Shown in pieces: positions 1-5,833 of a stretch of 8,167 bases of DNA; the stretch's first letter is position 1; every line of letters begins with the position of its first letter. Under the pieces are notes generated by a model. The model searched no databases. It saw nothing but the letters and a program-made list of their open reading frames with translations, and had not been told where the DNA came from. A program made the position numbers and the translations under genes. Source of the stretch: Paracoccaceae bacterium (GTDB lineage: Bacteria > Pseudomonadota > Alphaproteobacteria > Rhodobacterales > Rhodobacteraceae); contig JAAUPC010000151.1 of assembly GCA_012036325.1 (NCBI GenBank), positions 1 through 8,167 on the forward strand, in the 5' to 3' direction.

Positions 1-92
1 AACCCGGCCGCATCCCGGTGCACGGGGCGGGCCGCGACCGCCTCGCCTCGGCCGAGGCCCAGGCGCTGATGCAAGCCGCAGGCCTGGCATAA
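1..92 (+). CDS. C-terminal tail of an upstream gene, probably the ligase-associated DEXH-box helicase (partial)
   Basis: An open frame enters from the left edge (first complete codon at 3-5) and ends at TAA 90-92. Only 29 residues are visible, ending in a run like ASAEAQALMQAAGLA, with no catalytic motif. The identification rests on position. In many alphaproteobacteria the PdeM nuclease gene directly follows a large Lhr-like DEXH helicase of the ligase-associated DNA-damage-response cluster, and the tail has the composition I would expect for that C-terminus. The frame is convincing as coding because of its G/C third positions and its clean stop. Another upstream gene cannot be excluded from 29 residues. 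Confidence 0.5.
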   Translation, partial: PGRIPVHGAGRDRLASAEAQALMQAAGLA

Positions 93-114
93 ACCCTTTG
101 CTTAAACCCTTGCT

Positions 115-151
115 CTTTTTGAAAATACTCTCGCCGAAGGCTCCTTCAGGC
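115..151. repeat. Candidate degenerate Rhodobacterales intergenic repeat with small hairpin
   Basis: The gap between the upstream stop (92) and pdeM (253) is 160 bp and holds no credible gene. Inside it a T-run/A-run block (CTTTTTGAAAATACTC, 115-130) is followed by GCC-GAAG-GCTC-CTTC-a-GGC (133-151), a short stem with one bulge. It resembles the 'AAAATACTCCCGCCGGAGG'-type intergenic element I recall from Rhodobacterales genomes, and a similar block occurs at 4051-4078. There is no U-run after the stem on the + strand, so a terminator role for the upstream gene is weak. Confidence 0.35.
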
Positions 152-252
152 AAGCGGCGCAGTCCGCGCAGCCGAGGCAAAAATCTTGTGCGAAGCACGC
201 AATTTCAGTGCCGCCCCTTGCCGCAAACCCGCCGCCGGGGCATGGAAGGCCA

Positions 253-900
253 ATGGATCACACGCTGTTCTTCCATGGCGAAAGCCTGTACCTCCGCCCG
301 ACCGGCGCGCTCCATTGGCCGGCGCGACACCTCTTGGTTGTCTCTGACCTGCATCTGGGCAAGTCCGAACGCCTGGCCCGGCGCGGCGGGTCGCTCCTGC
401 CGCCCTATGAGACGCAAGCCACCCTGGAAAAGCTCGACCGGGACCTCGACACAACTCGCGCCACGAGTGTCATCTGCCTTGGCGACAGTTTTGACGACAC
501 CGCCTCGGCCGAAGGCATCGACGATCATAGCCGCCTTTGGCTCGCCCGCCTGATGGCCGGTCGTGACTGGACCTGGATCACCGGCAACCATGATCCCGGA
601 CCGATCGAAATCGGCGGCACCCATCGGGACGAAGTGACCTTGGGCCCCTTCACCTTCCGCCACATCGCGGACCCGCAGAAAACGGCCGAGATTTCAGGCC
701 ACTACCACCCCAAAGCGCGGCTTGCCGGACAGTCAAGACCCTGCTTCCTGGCCGATGCGAAGCGCCTGATCCTGCCCGCCTACGGCCTCTACACCGGCGG
801 CCTGCGCAGCCATGAGCCGGTGCTGACCACGCTCATGGCGAAGGACGCGCTCGCCATCCTGACCGGCCCCCGCGCCCTCGCGATCCCGATGCCGAGATGA
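253..900 (+). CDS. pdeM: PdeM: ligase-associated DNA damage response endonuclease (metallophosphoesterase)
   Basis: A 215-aa calcineurin-like metallophosphoesterase. The metal-binding motifs appear in order: DLHLGK (D32, H34), GDSFDD (G77, D78, D81), GNHD (111-114) and GHYHP (149-153). All expected ligands are present. The segment SDLHLGKSERLARRGG is typical of the PdeM branch, whose genes cluster with an ATP-dependent DNA ligase, an exonuclease and a DEXH helicase. The family is annotated as a DNA endonuclease/phosphoesterase in DNA damage response, presumably cytoplasmic and Mn-dependent. ATG 253 is chosen because GGAAGG (244-249) lies just upstream, although the 3-nt spacing is tight, and because family members start a few residues before this beta strand. 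An in-frame GTG at 208 would add 15 low-complexity residues. The gene ends 37 bp before the convergent folD stop. Confidence 0.88.
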   Translation: MDHTLFFHGESLYLRPTGALHWPARHLLVVSDLHLGKSERLARRGGSLLPPYETQATLEKLDRDLDTTRATSVICLGDSFDDTASAEGIDDHSRLWLARLMAGRDWTWITGNHDPGPIEIGGTHRDEVTLGPFTFRHIADPQKTAEISGHYHPKARLAGQSRPCFLADAKRLILPAYGLYTGGLRSHEPVLTTLMAKDALAILTGPRALAIPMPR

Positions 901-909
901 CCGCCCAAG

Positions 910-936
910 GTAAGGTGGGCAACTTGCCCACCCTAC
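910..936. terminator. Palindromic hairpin between convergent pdeM and folD
   Basis: GGTGGGCAA (914-922), a single C, then TTGCCCACC (924-932) form a perfect 9-bp inverted repeat. One mismatch outward, GTA (910-912) pairs with TAC (934-936). The element sits exactly between the pdeM stop (898-900) and the stop of the restored folD frame (938-940, minus strand). A bidirectional transcription end is the natural reading, although neither side has a clear U-tract. The GTAGGGTGGGCA/TGCCCACC family is also a dispersed palindromic repeat in many genomes, so this may be a REP-like copy that doubles as a terminator. Confidence 0.55.
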
Positions 937-937
937 G

Positions 938-1827
938 TCAGGCGGTCAGCCCTTCGGGTTCCGCCAGCCCGTTCGCCCGGCAGCAGGCGGTCAGCGTGTT
1001 GGCCAGAAGACAGGCAATCGTCATCGGCCCCACGCCCCCCGGCACCGGCGTGATTGCCCCGCCACGGCGGCAGCACTGTCATAGTGGACATCGCCGACCA
1101 GCTTTGTCTTGCCGTCCCGCTCGATCCGGTTGATGCCGACGTCGATAACGGTCGCCCCTGGGCGCACCATATCGCCGGTAATCATCTCCGGCCGCCCGAC
1201 CGCCGCCACAAGGATATCCGCCCCCTGGCAGACCGCCGCCAGGTCCTTGGTCCGGCTATGCGCAATCGTCACTGTGCAGCTGTCGCCCAGCAAAAGCTGC
1301 GCCATCGGCTTGCCCACAATGTTGCTGCGCCCCACCACCACCGCGTTCAGGCCGGACAGGGACCCATGATGGTCCCGCAGCATCATCAGGCAGCCAAGCG
1401 GCGTGCAGGGCACCATGCTCTTCTGCCCGGTCCCGAGGAGGCCAACGTTCGATATGTGAAAACCGTCGACATCCTTCGCCGGGTCGATCCGATTGATGAC
1501 AAGCTCAGAGTTCAAATGAGCCGGAAGCGGCAATTGCACCAGAATCCCATGCACTTTCGGGTCCGCATTCAGCCGGTCGATCAGCGCCAGCAACTCGGCC
1601 TCACCGGTGCCCGCGTCCAGCCGATGTTCGAAAGAGGCCATTCCAACCTCGACGGTCGAGGCATGCTTGTTCTTCACATAGACCTGGCTCGCCGGGTCTT
1701 CGCCCACCAGGACGACGGCCAGGCCCGGCTGGATGCCGTTCTCTTCCTGCAGCCGTGCCACATGCAGGGCCACCTGCCCCCGCACTCGGGCCGCAAAGGC
1801 CTTGCCGTCAATCACCCTGGCCGTCAT
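938..1827 (-). pseudogene. folD: folD, methylenetetrahydrofolate dehydrogenase/cyclohydrolase, with a 1-bp frameshift near the 3' end
   Basis: FolD is a cytoplasmic bifunctional enzyme interconverting 5,10-methylene-, 5,10-methenyl- and 10-formyl-THF with NADP. Visible motifs are the catalytic YVKNK (Y50, K54), GILVQLPLP (94-102, Q98), KDVDGFH (D121) and the Rossmann segment GRSNIVGKP (166-174). After G257 the frame as given yields 11 foreign residues and stops at 1021-1023. The other frame, starting at 1057, encodes the missing 39 residues with the invariant TPVPGGVGPMT block and ends TGA at 938-940. The C-run at 1057-1060 has four bases where five would restore one 296-aa protein of normal family length. 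The start ATG 1827 has AAGGA seven bases upstream, within the end of the preceding gene, whose stop is only 4 bp away. This is either a real inactivating deletion or a homopolymer sequencing error; the latter seems at least as likely. Confidence 0.9.
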
Positions 1828-1831
1828 CCGC

Positions 1832-2143
1832 TTATCCTTTTCTCAAACTGTCCGGTCCAAGCTTGCTTTCCTCGCGCGCGATCGACCAGTCGATCAACCG
1901 CCGCCACAGCTTTTCCACCAGTTCGGGCGGCAGCCCGTAGGTGTCTGCATGGCGCCGGACATTCCCCACCACCTCTTCCACCCGCGCCTCAATCCGCGCC
2001 GGCAGATCGACCGAGGCCTTGATCTCCGCCGCGCGGTCGATATAGCCCGCCCGTTCCGCAAAAAGCCGCACCAGGTCTTCGTCCAGCCGGTCAATCTCGG
2101 CCCGGATCTGGGCCATCGTGGTGCAGTCAGCAGGCTTCGGCAT
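1832..2143 (-). CDS. Chorismate mutase, AroQ fold, PchB-like
   Basis: A 103-aa, mostly helical protein of the AroQ class, which rearranges chorismate to prephenate (phenylalanine/tyrosine pathway) in the cytoplasm as an intertwined dimer. Its N-terminus (KPADCTTMAQIRAEIDRLD) closely resembles PchB, the isochorismate-pyruvate lyase of Pseudomonas. The active-site set R14, R31 and K42 falls at identical positions, and R54 matches PchB R53. At the position of PchB Q90 my by-eye alignment places E91 (IAREES). Glu is also found there in some true mutases, so mutase activity is the better guess; lyase activity is not excluded. The start has GGGAG with 7-nt spacing. The gene lies 65 bp after fhs and 4 bp before folD, so it is probably co-transcribed with folate genes rather than with aromatic or siderophore genes. 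Confidence 0.82.
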   Translation of the reverse strand: MPKPADCTTMAQIRAEIDRLDEDLVRLFAERAGYIDRAAEIKASVDLPARIEARVEEVVGNVRRHADTYGLPPELVEKLWRRLIDWSIAREESKLGPDSLRKG

Positions 2144-2208
2144 CAGAACTCTCCCTTGCAGGCTGGCCCGGAGATAAGCGGGCAGCCCGGAAAGGGCAAT
2201 GCGACCCG

Positions 2209-3882
2209 TTAGAACAACCCTTCAACCTGGCCCAGATCGTTCAACCGGATCACCTCGGCACTTGGCACCTTGGGAAGTCCGGGCATCGTCATGATTTCCC
2301 CGCAGATCGCCACGATGAACCCCGCCCCCGCCGACAGCCGCACTTCGCGCACCGGGATCGTGAACCCGGTCGGCGCGCCGCGCTGCGTGGGATCGGTGGT
2401 GAAGGAATACTGCGTCTTGGCCACGCAGATCGGCAGATGGCCATACCCGGCCGCCTCCCAGGTTTTCAGCTGGTCGCGGATGGACTTGTCCGCCTCAACC
2501 CCATCCGCACGGTAGATACCCTTGGCAATCGCTTCGATCTTGGCGAAGAGGCCCAGATCATCCGGATAAAGCGGCTTGAACCCAGACGGCCCCTCGGCCA
2601 GCTGCACAACCTTGTGCGCCAAGTCCTCAATCCCGGCCGACCCCATCGCCCAATGCTTGCACAGGATCGCCTCGGCGCCCTGCTCGGCCACATAGGCCTT
2701 CACCGCCGCCACTTCGGCATCGGTGTCGCTGTAGAAGTGGTTGATCGCCACCACGACCGGCACGCCAAAACCCTTCACGTTGGCGATATGGCGGCCAAGG
2801 TTCGGGCAGCCCTTCTGCACGGCCTCCACGTTCTCCGCGCCCAGATCGGCCTTCGCCACCCCACCGTTCATCTTCATCGCCCGGACCGTGGCCACGATCA
2901 CCGCCGCCGCAGGTTTCAACCCCGCCTTGCGGCACTTGATGTCGAAGAACTTCTCCGCCCCCAGGTCCGCACCAAACCCGGCCTCGGTCACCACATACTC
3001 GCCAAGCTTCAGCGCGGTCTTGGTGGCGATGACCGAGTTGCAGCCATGCGCGATGTTGGCGAACGGCCCGCCATGCACGAAGGCCGGGTTGTTCTCCAGC
3101 GTCTGCACCAGGTTCGGCTGCATCGCGTCCTTGAGGAGGACCGTCATCGCCCCATCGGCCTTGATGTCGCGGGCATAGATCGGCTTTTTCTCGCGGGTAT
3201 AGGCGACGACAATGTCGCCCAGCCGCTTTTGCAGGTCTTCCAGGTCATTCGACAGGCACAGGATCGCCATCACTTCCGAGGCCACGGTGATGTCAAAGCC
3301 GGTCTGGCGCGGGAACCCGTTGGCGACGCCGCCGAGGTTGACCACCATGTCGCGCAGCGCGCGGTCGTTCATGTCCATCACCCGGCGCCAGACGATCCGG
3401 CGCTCGTCGATCTCCAGCTCATTGCCCCAGTAGATGTGGTTGTCGATCATCGCCGACAGCAGGTTGTGCGCGGATGTGATGGCGTGGAAGTCGCCGGTGA
3501 AGTGCAGGTTCATCTCCTCCATCGGCACGACCTGGGCCATGCCGCCACCCGCAGCCCCCCCCTTCATTCCGAAGTTGGGCCCAAGCGAGGCCTCGCGGAT
3601 GCAGACCACCGCCTTCTTGCCGATCCGGTTCAGCCCGTCACCCAAGCCCACCGTCGTCGTGGTCTTGCCTTCGCCTGCCGGGGTCGGGTTGATCGCGGTC
3701 ACCAGGATCAGCTTGCCATCAGGGCGGCCCGCAAGCGACTTGATGAACTCTTGTCCCACCTTGGCCTTGTCATGGCCGTAGGGCAGCAGATGTTCAGACG
3801 GAATGCCCAGCTTGGCGCCAATCTCCATGATCGGCCGCTTTTTCGCCTCGCGTGCGATTTCGATGTCGGTCTTGATGGCCAT
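2209..3882 (-). CDS. fhs: Formate-tetrahydrofolate ligase
   Basis: A 557-aa protein, the usual Fhs length, that makes 10-formyl-THF from formate, ATP and THF in the cytoplasm and so feeds purine and formyl-Met synthesis or one-carbon assimilation. The P-loop-like PTPAGEGKTT lies at 66-75, followed by the family block LGPNFGMKGGAAGGG and later GFGADLGAEKFFDIKCR. The frame is intact throughout. ATG 3882 is chosen because GGGGAGAGG lies 4-6 bases upstream and the protein then begins MAIKTDIEIAREA, as in relatives. An in-frame ATG at 4005 would add 41 unconserved residues. It is the first gene of the set fhs, chorismate mutase-like, folD. In Rhodobacterales fhs and folD commonly handle methyl or formyl carbon from compounds such as methylated amines or DMSP; that link is inference here. 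Confidence 0.97.
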   Translation of the reverse strand: MAIKTDIEIAREAKKRPIMEIGAKLGIPSEHLLPYGHDKAKVGQEFIKSLAGRPDGKLILVTAINPTPAGEGKTTTTVGLGDGLNRIGKKAVVCIREASLGPNFGMKGGAAGGGMAQVVPMEEMNLHFTGDFHAITSAHNLLSAMIDNHIYWGNELEIDERRIVWRRVMDMNDRALRDMVVNLGGVANGFPRQTGFDITVASEVMAILCLSNDLEDLQKRLGDIVVAYTREKKPIYARDIKADGAMTVLLKDAMQPNLVQTLENNPAFVHGGPFANIAHGCNSVIATKTALKLGEYVVTEAGFGADLGAEKFFDIKCRKAGLKPAAAVIVATVRAMKMNGGVAKADLGAENVEAVQKGCPNLGRHIANVKGFGVPVVVAINHFYSDTDAEVAAVKAYVAEQGAEAILCKHWAMGSAGIEDLAHKVVQLAEGPSGFKPLYPDDLGLFAKIEAIAKGIYRADGVEADKSIRDQLKTWEAAGYGHLPICVAKTQYSFTTDPTQRGAPTGFTIPVREVRLSAGAGFIVAICGEIMTMPGLPKVPSAEVIRLNDLGQVEGLF

Positions 3883-3900
3883 CTGCCTCTCCCCTAAGCG

Positions 3901-3931
3901 ATTATCCGGTTTTTGATGTGATATCGGGCAA
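3901..3931 (-). promoter_or_regulatory. fhs: Weak candidate fhs promoter
   Basis: On the minus strand TTGCCC (3931-3926) and GATAAT (3906-3901) resemble -35 and -10 boxes, but the spacer is 19 bp. A start about 7 bases past the -10 would leave a leader of only about 12 nt that still contains the ribosome binding site. The rest of the 273-bp region 3883-4155 offers no better match that I can see. Confidence 0.2.
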
Positions 3932-3964
3932 TCCGCGCTTGACGAGGCCAGTTTCCGACCTAAA

Positions 3965-3983
3965 GCTCGCGAAATTCGCCAGC
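3965..3983. promoter_or_regulatory. Imperfect 19-bp palindrome upstream of fhs, possible operator
   Basis: GCTcGCGAA-a-TTCGCcAGC is symmetric about position 3974, with eight of nine base pairs matching (a C/C mismatch at 3968/3980). It lies about 83 bp upstream of the fhs start. Size and symmetry suit a dimeric regulator site. I do not recognise the regulator. Confidence 0.3.
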
Positions 3984-4050
3984 CCGCGTTTCCGCTCAGA
4001 AACATCCTCCTCCAAGCGCGAAACCCCTACACATTGACTAAAATTTCGCT

Positions 4051-4078
4051 TTCTTTCTGGAAAAATATCCCACGGGGG
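4051..4078. repeat. Candidate Rhodobacterales intergenic repeat, second copy
   Basis: TTCTTTCTGGAAAAATATCC followed by CACGGGGG has the same T-run, A-run, ATAyyCC, G-rich order as the block at 115-140. It resembles the 'GGAAAAATATCCCGGGGG' intergenic block I recall from Rhodobacterales. On the minus strand it provides an ATATTTTT run just after the inverted repeat at 4080-4121. Confidence 0.3.
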
Positions 4079-4079
4079 T

Positions 4080-4121
4080 AAGCCATTGGTCTACGCCACC
4101 GGTTCAAGTAACCAATGGCTT
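4080..4121. repeat. Long inverted repeat with centred ACCGGT
   Basis: AAGCCATTGGT (4080-4090) and ACCAATGGCTT (4111-4121) are perfect inverted arms of 11 bp around a 20-bp centre. The palindrome ACCGGT (4098-4103) shares exactly the same axis (4100.5). On the minus strand the stem is followed about 10 nt later by ATATTTTT, so it could act as a second terminator behind the MOSC gene. Equally it could be a protein-binding site or a structured leader element for fhs. Confidence 0.4.
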
Positions 4122-4122
4122 G

Positions 4123-4141
4123 GGAGGGTGTGAAACCCTCC
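4123..4141 (-). terminator. Hairpin behind the MOSC-domain gene
   Basis: GGAGGGT (4123-4129), a 5-nt loop and ACCCTCC (4135-4141) form a perfect 7-bp stem beginning 14 bp past the MOSC stop codon on the minus strand. There is no U-tract directly after it. With the inverted repeat that follows, it probably marks the end of the corA-MOSC transcript. Confidence 0.45.
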
Positions 4142-4155
4142 GGGGTCAGCCATCC

Positions 4156-4740
4156 CTAGCCGCGCCAGGCCCGCTGCGCCGGGATGTGCAGCCGCACCTC
4201 ATCCCCGAGCCGCAAGACACCCTCGCGCTCCACCCAGGCCGTCACCCCGCGTTTGTCCTTGGCCGCGGCCTTGAAGCCCTTGCCCTGGCCGGGCCGGACC
4301 TGTTCGATCGTGACAGCCGGTTCCTGACAGGGCAGGTTCTCCATGTCCACGACCAGCGTCACCCCATCCGGTCCCTGCAACCGGCTGGACGGCGGCAGGT
4401 GGGTCAGGTCCGGGATCCCCTCCAGCACCAGGCTGGCACCGACCCAGGCATAATCCATCGCCTCCAGCCCCAGGGTCTTGGCGACCTCGGCCATTTCTTC
4501 GACGCTGACCACGCATAGCTGGCGGACATTGCGGATCTCGGTCCCGCGGGGGAACTGCTTCAGCACCCGGCTGCAAGAAGGGCGGGTCAGCCCGGCATGC
4601 ACCTCGCCCGCCAGCCCGGCAAAGCTCAGCGGCATTTCCTGCAAGGGTTCCGACGTGATGACCAGCTTTTCCACCGGCACCGGCTGATAGCCCAGCCAGA
4701 CGACACGGGCGCTGTAGGATGTGGGAACCAGGGCGGGCAT
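4156..4740 (-). CDS. MOSC domain-containing protein
   Basis: A 194-aa protein recognised as a MOSC domain (the molybdenum-cofactor sulfurase C-terminal fold) standing alone. Supporting segments are GLAGEVHAGLTRPSC near residues 42-56, IRNVRQLCVVSVEEM (69-83), WVGASLVLEGIPDLTHLPPS (99-118) and VVDMENLPCQEP (130-141). The Cys at about 138 is at the place where MOSC proteins keep a conserved cysteine thought to carry sulfur. The C-terminal GVTAWVEREGVLRLGDEV is also typical. The substrate is unknown; stand-alone members are proposed to handle sulfur or molybdenum-cofactor transfer or N-hydroxylated compounds. ATG 4740 is chosen over GTG 4746 because GAGG (4749-4746) is then 5 bases away. The gene starts 18 bp after the corA stop, so the two are probably co-transcribed. 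Confidence 0.82.
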   Translation of the reverse strand: MPALVPTSYSARVVWLGYQPVPVEKLVITSEPLQEMPLSFAGLAGEVHAGLTRPSCSRVLKQFPRGTEIRNVRQLCVVSVEEMAEVAKTLGLEAMDYAWVGASLVLEGIPDLTHLPPSSRLQGPDGVTLVVDMENLPCQEPAVTIEQVRPGQGKGFKAAAKDKRGVTAWVEREGVLRLGDEVRLHIPAQRAWRG

Positions 4741-4758
4741 CGTCACCTCATGCCGTTG

Positions 4759-5736
4759 TCAAAGCCATTTCTTCCAGCGAAAGATCGCCCAGGGCACCAC
4801 CGCCGACAGCACCATCGCCCCCAGGGCGGTGGGATAGCCCCAGGTTTCATCCAGTTCCGGCATATGGACGAAGTTCATCCCGTAGATGCTGGCGATCAGC
4901 GTGGGCGGCAGGAAGACAAATGCCACGACCGAGAAGACCTTGATGATGTCGGACTGCCGGATGTTGATGACCCCCAGCGTGGCATCCAGCAGAAACCGGA
5001 TCTTGTCGGTCTGCACCCCCGTCACTTCGCGCAAGGACCGGATGTCTTGCAACAGTGTGCGCACGGTGGACCGCTCACCGGGCTTTAACGGCAGGCCCCC
5101 GGGCAGGTCTGGGGTGATCGACAAATGCCCCACCAGCCGCTGGATCGTGCCAAGGCTTTCGCCGACCTTGGCGTTCAGATCTTCCGCCCTGCCAATCCGC
5201 TGCAAGACGACGCCCAGCGTCTCGCCCTTGCCCGAGGGGCGGTGCGCCGCGAAAATCGCCTTGGACAGGGCGTCCAACTTGCGGGCCTCGCCCTCCAGAA
5301 TGTCAGCCAACCGGTCAACGGCCGCCTCAAGCAAGCCAAGAAGCGTATCCAGCCCGCTGTCCAGCCGGGTGTCATGCTTGGCGGCCCAGTCGGCGAAATG
5401 CCCGAAAGACCCCGGATGGTGGTAATGCACCGTCACCAGCCGGTCAGCCAGGACCGCAAAGGTCACCGGGCCAATCTCGGTCTCCCGCGCCTCGACCGTG
5501 GACACGATCTGTGCGGTCAGGAACAGCACGCCCCCTTCGCGGTAAATGCGTGAGGAGATCTCGATCTCCTGCATGTCCTCCCGCGTGGGGACATCAATCC
5601 CCAGCGTCGCCTCAACCGCCTCTTCCTCGGCAAGGGTGGGGGCCTCAAGATCGATCCACAGCGCATGGCGCAGATGGTCCTGGTCAAGGTCCATCCGCAA
5701 AAGCCGGTTGCCGCTGGATTTGAAGGCCGTGATCAT
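4759..5736 (-). CDS. corA: CorA family magnesium/divalent cation transporter
   Basis: A 325-aa inner-membrane transporter (E. coli CorA has 316 residues) expected to form a pentamer that admits Mg2+, and perhaps Co2+ or Ni2+. The large cytoplasmic N-terminal part includes EDMQEIEISSRIY and a charged helical region. Two membrane segments follow at the C-terminus: about 264-285, ending in the signature YGMNF (GMN at 286-288), and about 302-320, ending in a basic WKKWL tail. The periplasmic loop MPELDETWGYP has the usual acidic residues. The start is supported by AAGGA six bases upstream. The gene begins about 45 bp after the ftsH terminator, so it should have its own promoter, which I could not identify with confidence. 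The MOSC gene follows closely. Confidence 0.94.
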   Translation of the reverse strand: MITAFKSSGNRLLRMDLDQDHLRHALWIDLEAPTLAEEEAVEATLGIDVPTREDMQEIEISSRIYREGGVLFLTAQIVSTVEARETEIGPVTFAVLADRLVTVHYHHPGSFGHFADWAAKHDTRLDSGLDTLLGLLEAAVDRLADILEGEARKLDALSKAIFAAHRPSGKGETLGVVLQRIGRAEDLNAKVGESLGTIQRLVGHLSITPDLPGGLPLKPGERSTVRTLLQDIRSLREVTGVQTDKIRFLLDATLGVINIRQSDIIKVFSVVAFVFLPPTLIASIYGMNFVHMPELDETWGYPTALGAMVLSAVVPWAIFRWKKWL

Positions 5737-5782
5737 GCCGCATCCTTGCTCGTCTTGGGCGAAACCCTAGCCAACGGGCCGG

Positions 5783-5816
5783 AAAAGCGAAAGGCCCCGC
5801 AGGGAGGCGGGGCCTT
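5783..5816 (-). terminator. Intrinsic terminator of ftsH
   Basis: AAGGCCCCGC (5791-5800) and GCGGGGCCTT (5807-5816) form a perfect 10-bp, GC-rich stem with a 6-nt loop. Read on the minus strand it is followed by TCGCTTTT, an interrupted U-rich tail. It lies 17 bp past the ftsH stop codon and ahead of corA. Confidence 0.85.
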
Positions 5817-5833
5817 CACAAACTATTACCCTG

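Noticed and set aside
208..252. An upstream GTG start for pdeM
   Set aside because: It would add 15 Pro/Gly-rich residues not expected for the family, and no SD was seen near it.
1054..2022. A 322-codon open frame on the + strand across folD and the chorismate mutase gene
   Set aside because: It is antisense to two recognisable genes, low in complexity, and has no domain.
2163..2186. A stem with one bulge (GCT-GCCCG / CGGGC-AGC) between fhs and the chorismate mutase gene as a terminator
   Set aside because: There is no U-tract, and the short gap with a good SD favours read-through; at most it is a weak attenuator or processing site.
2437..3897. A 486-codon open frame on the + strand
   Set aside because: It is fully antisense to fhs and is His/Arg-rich, as expected from the complement of a GC-rich gene. 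It has no recognisable domain.
3883..4005. A 41-codon N-terminal extension of fhs from ATG 4005, which directly follows GGAGGAGG
   Set aside because: The SD-like run touches the ATG with no spacing, the added residues do not look like Fhs, and ATG 3882 has a well-spaced SD and the family's N-terminus.
4034..4068. TTGACT with a downstream AAATAT as a + strand promoter
   Set aside because: The spacer is far too long (about 23 bp), and no + strand gene follows.
4098..4122. A tRNA T-arm-like TTCAAGT loop suggesting a tRNA fragment or phage attachment site
   Set aside because: The flanking five-base arms do not pair as a T-stem, and no acceptor or anticodon arm is present nearby.
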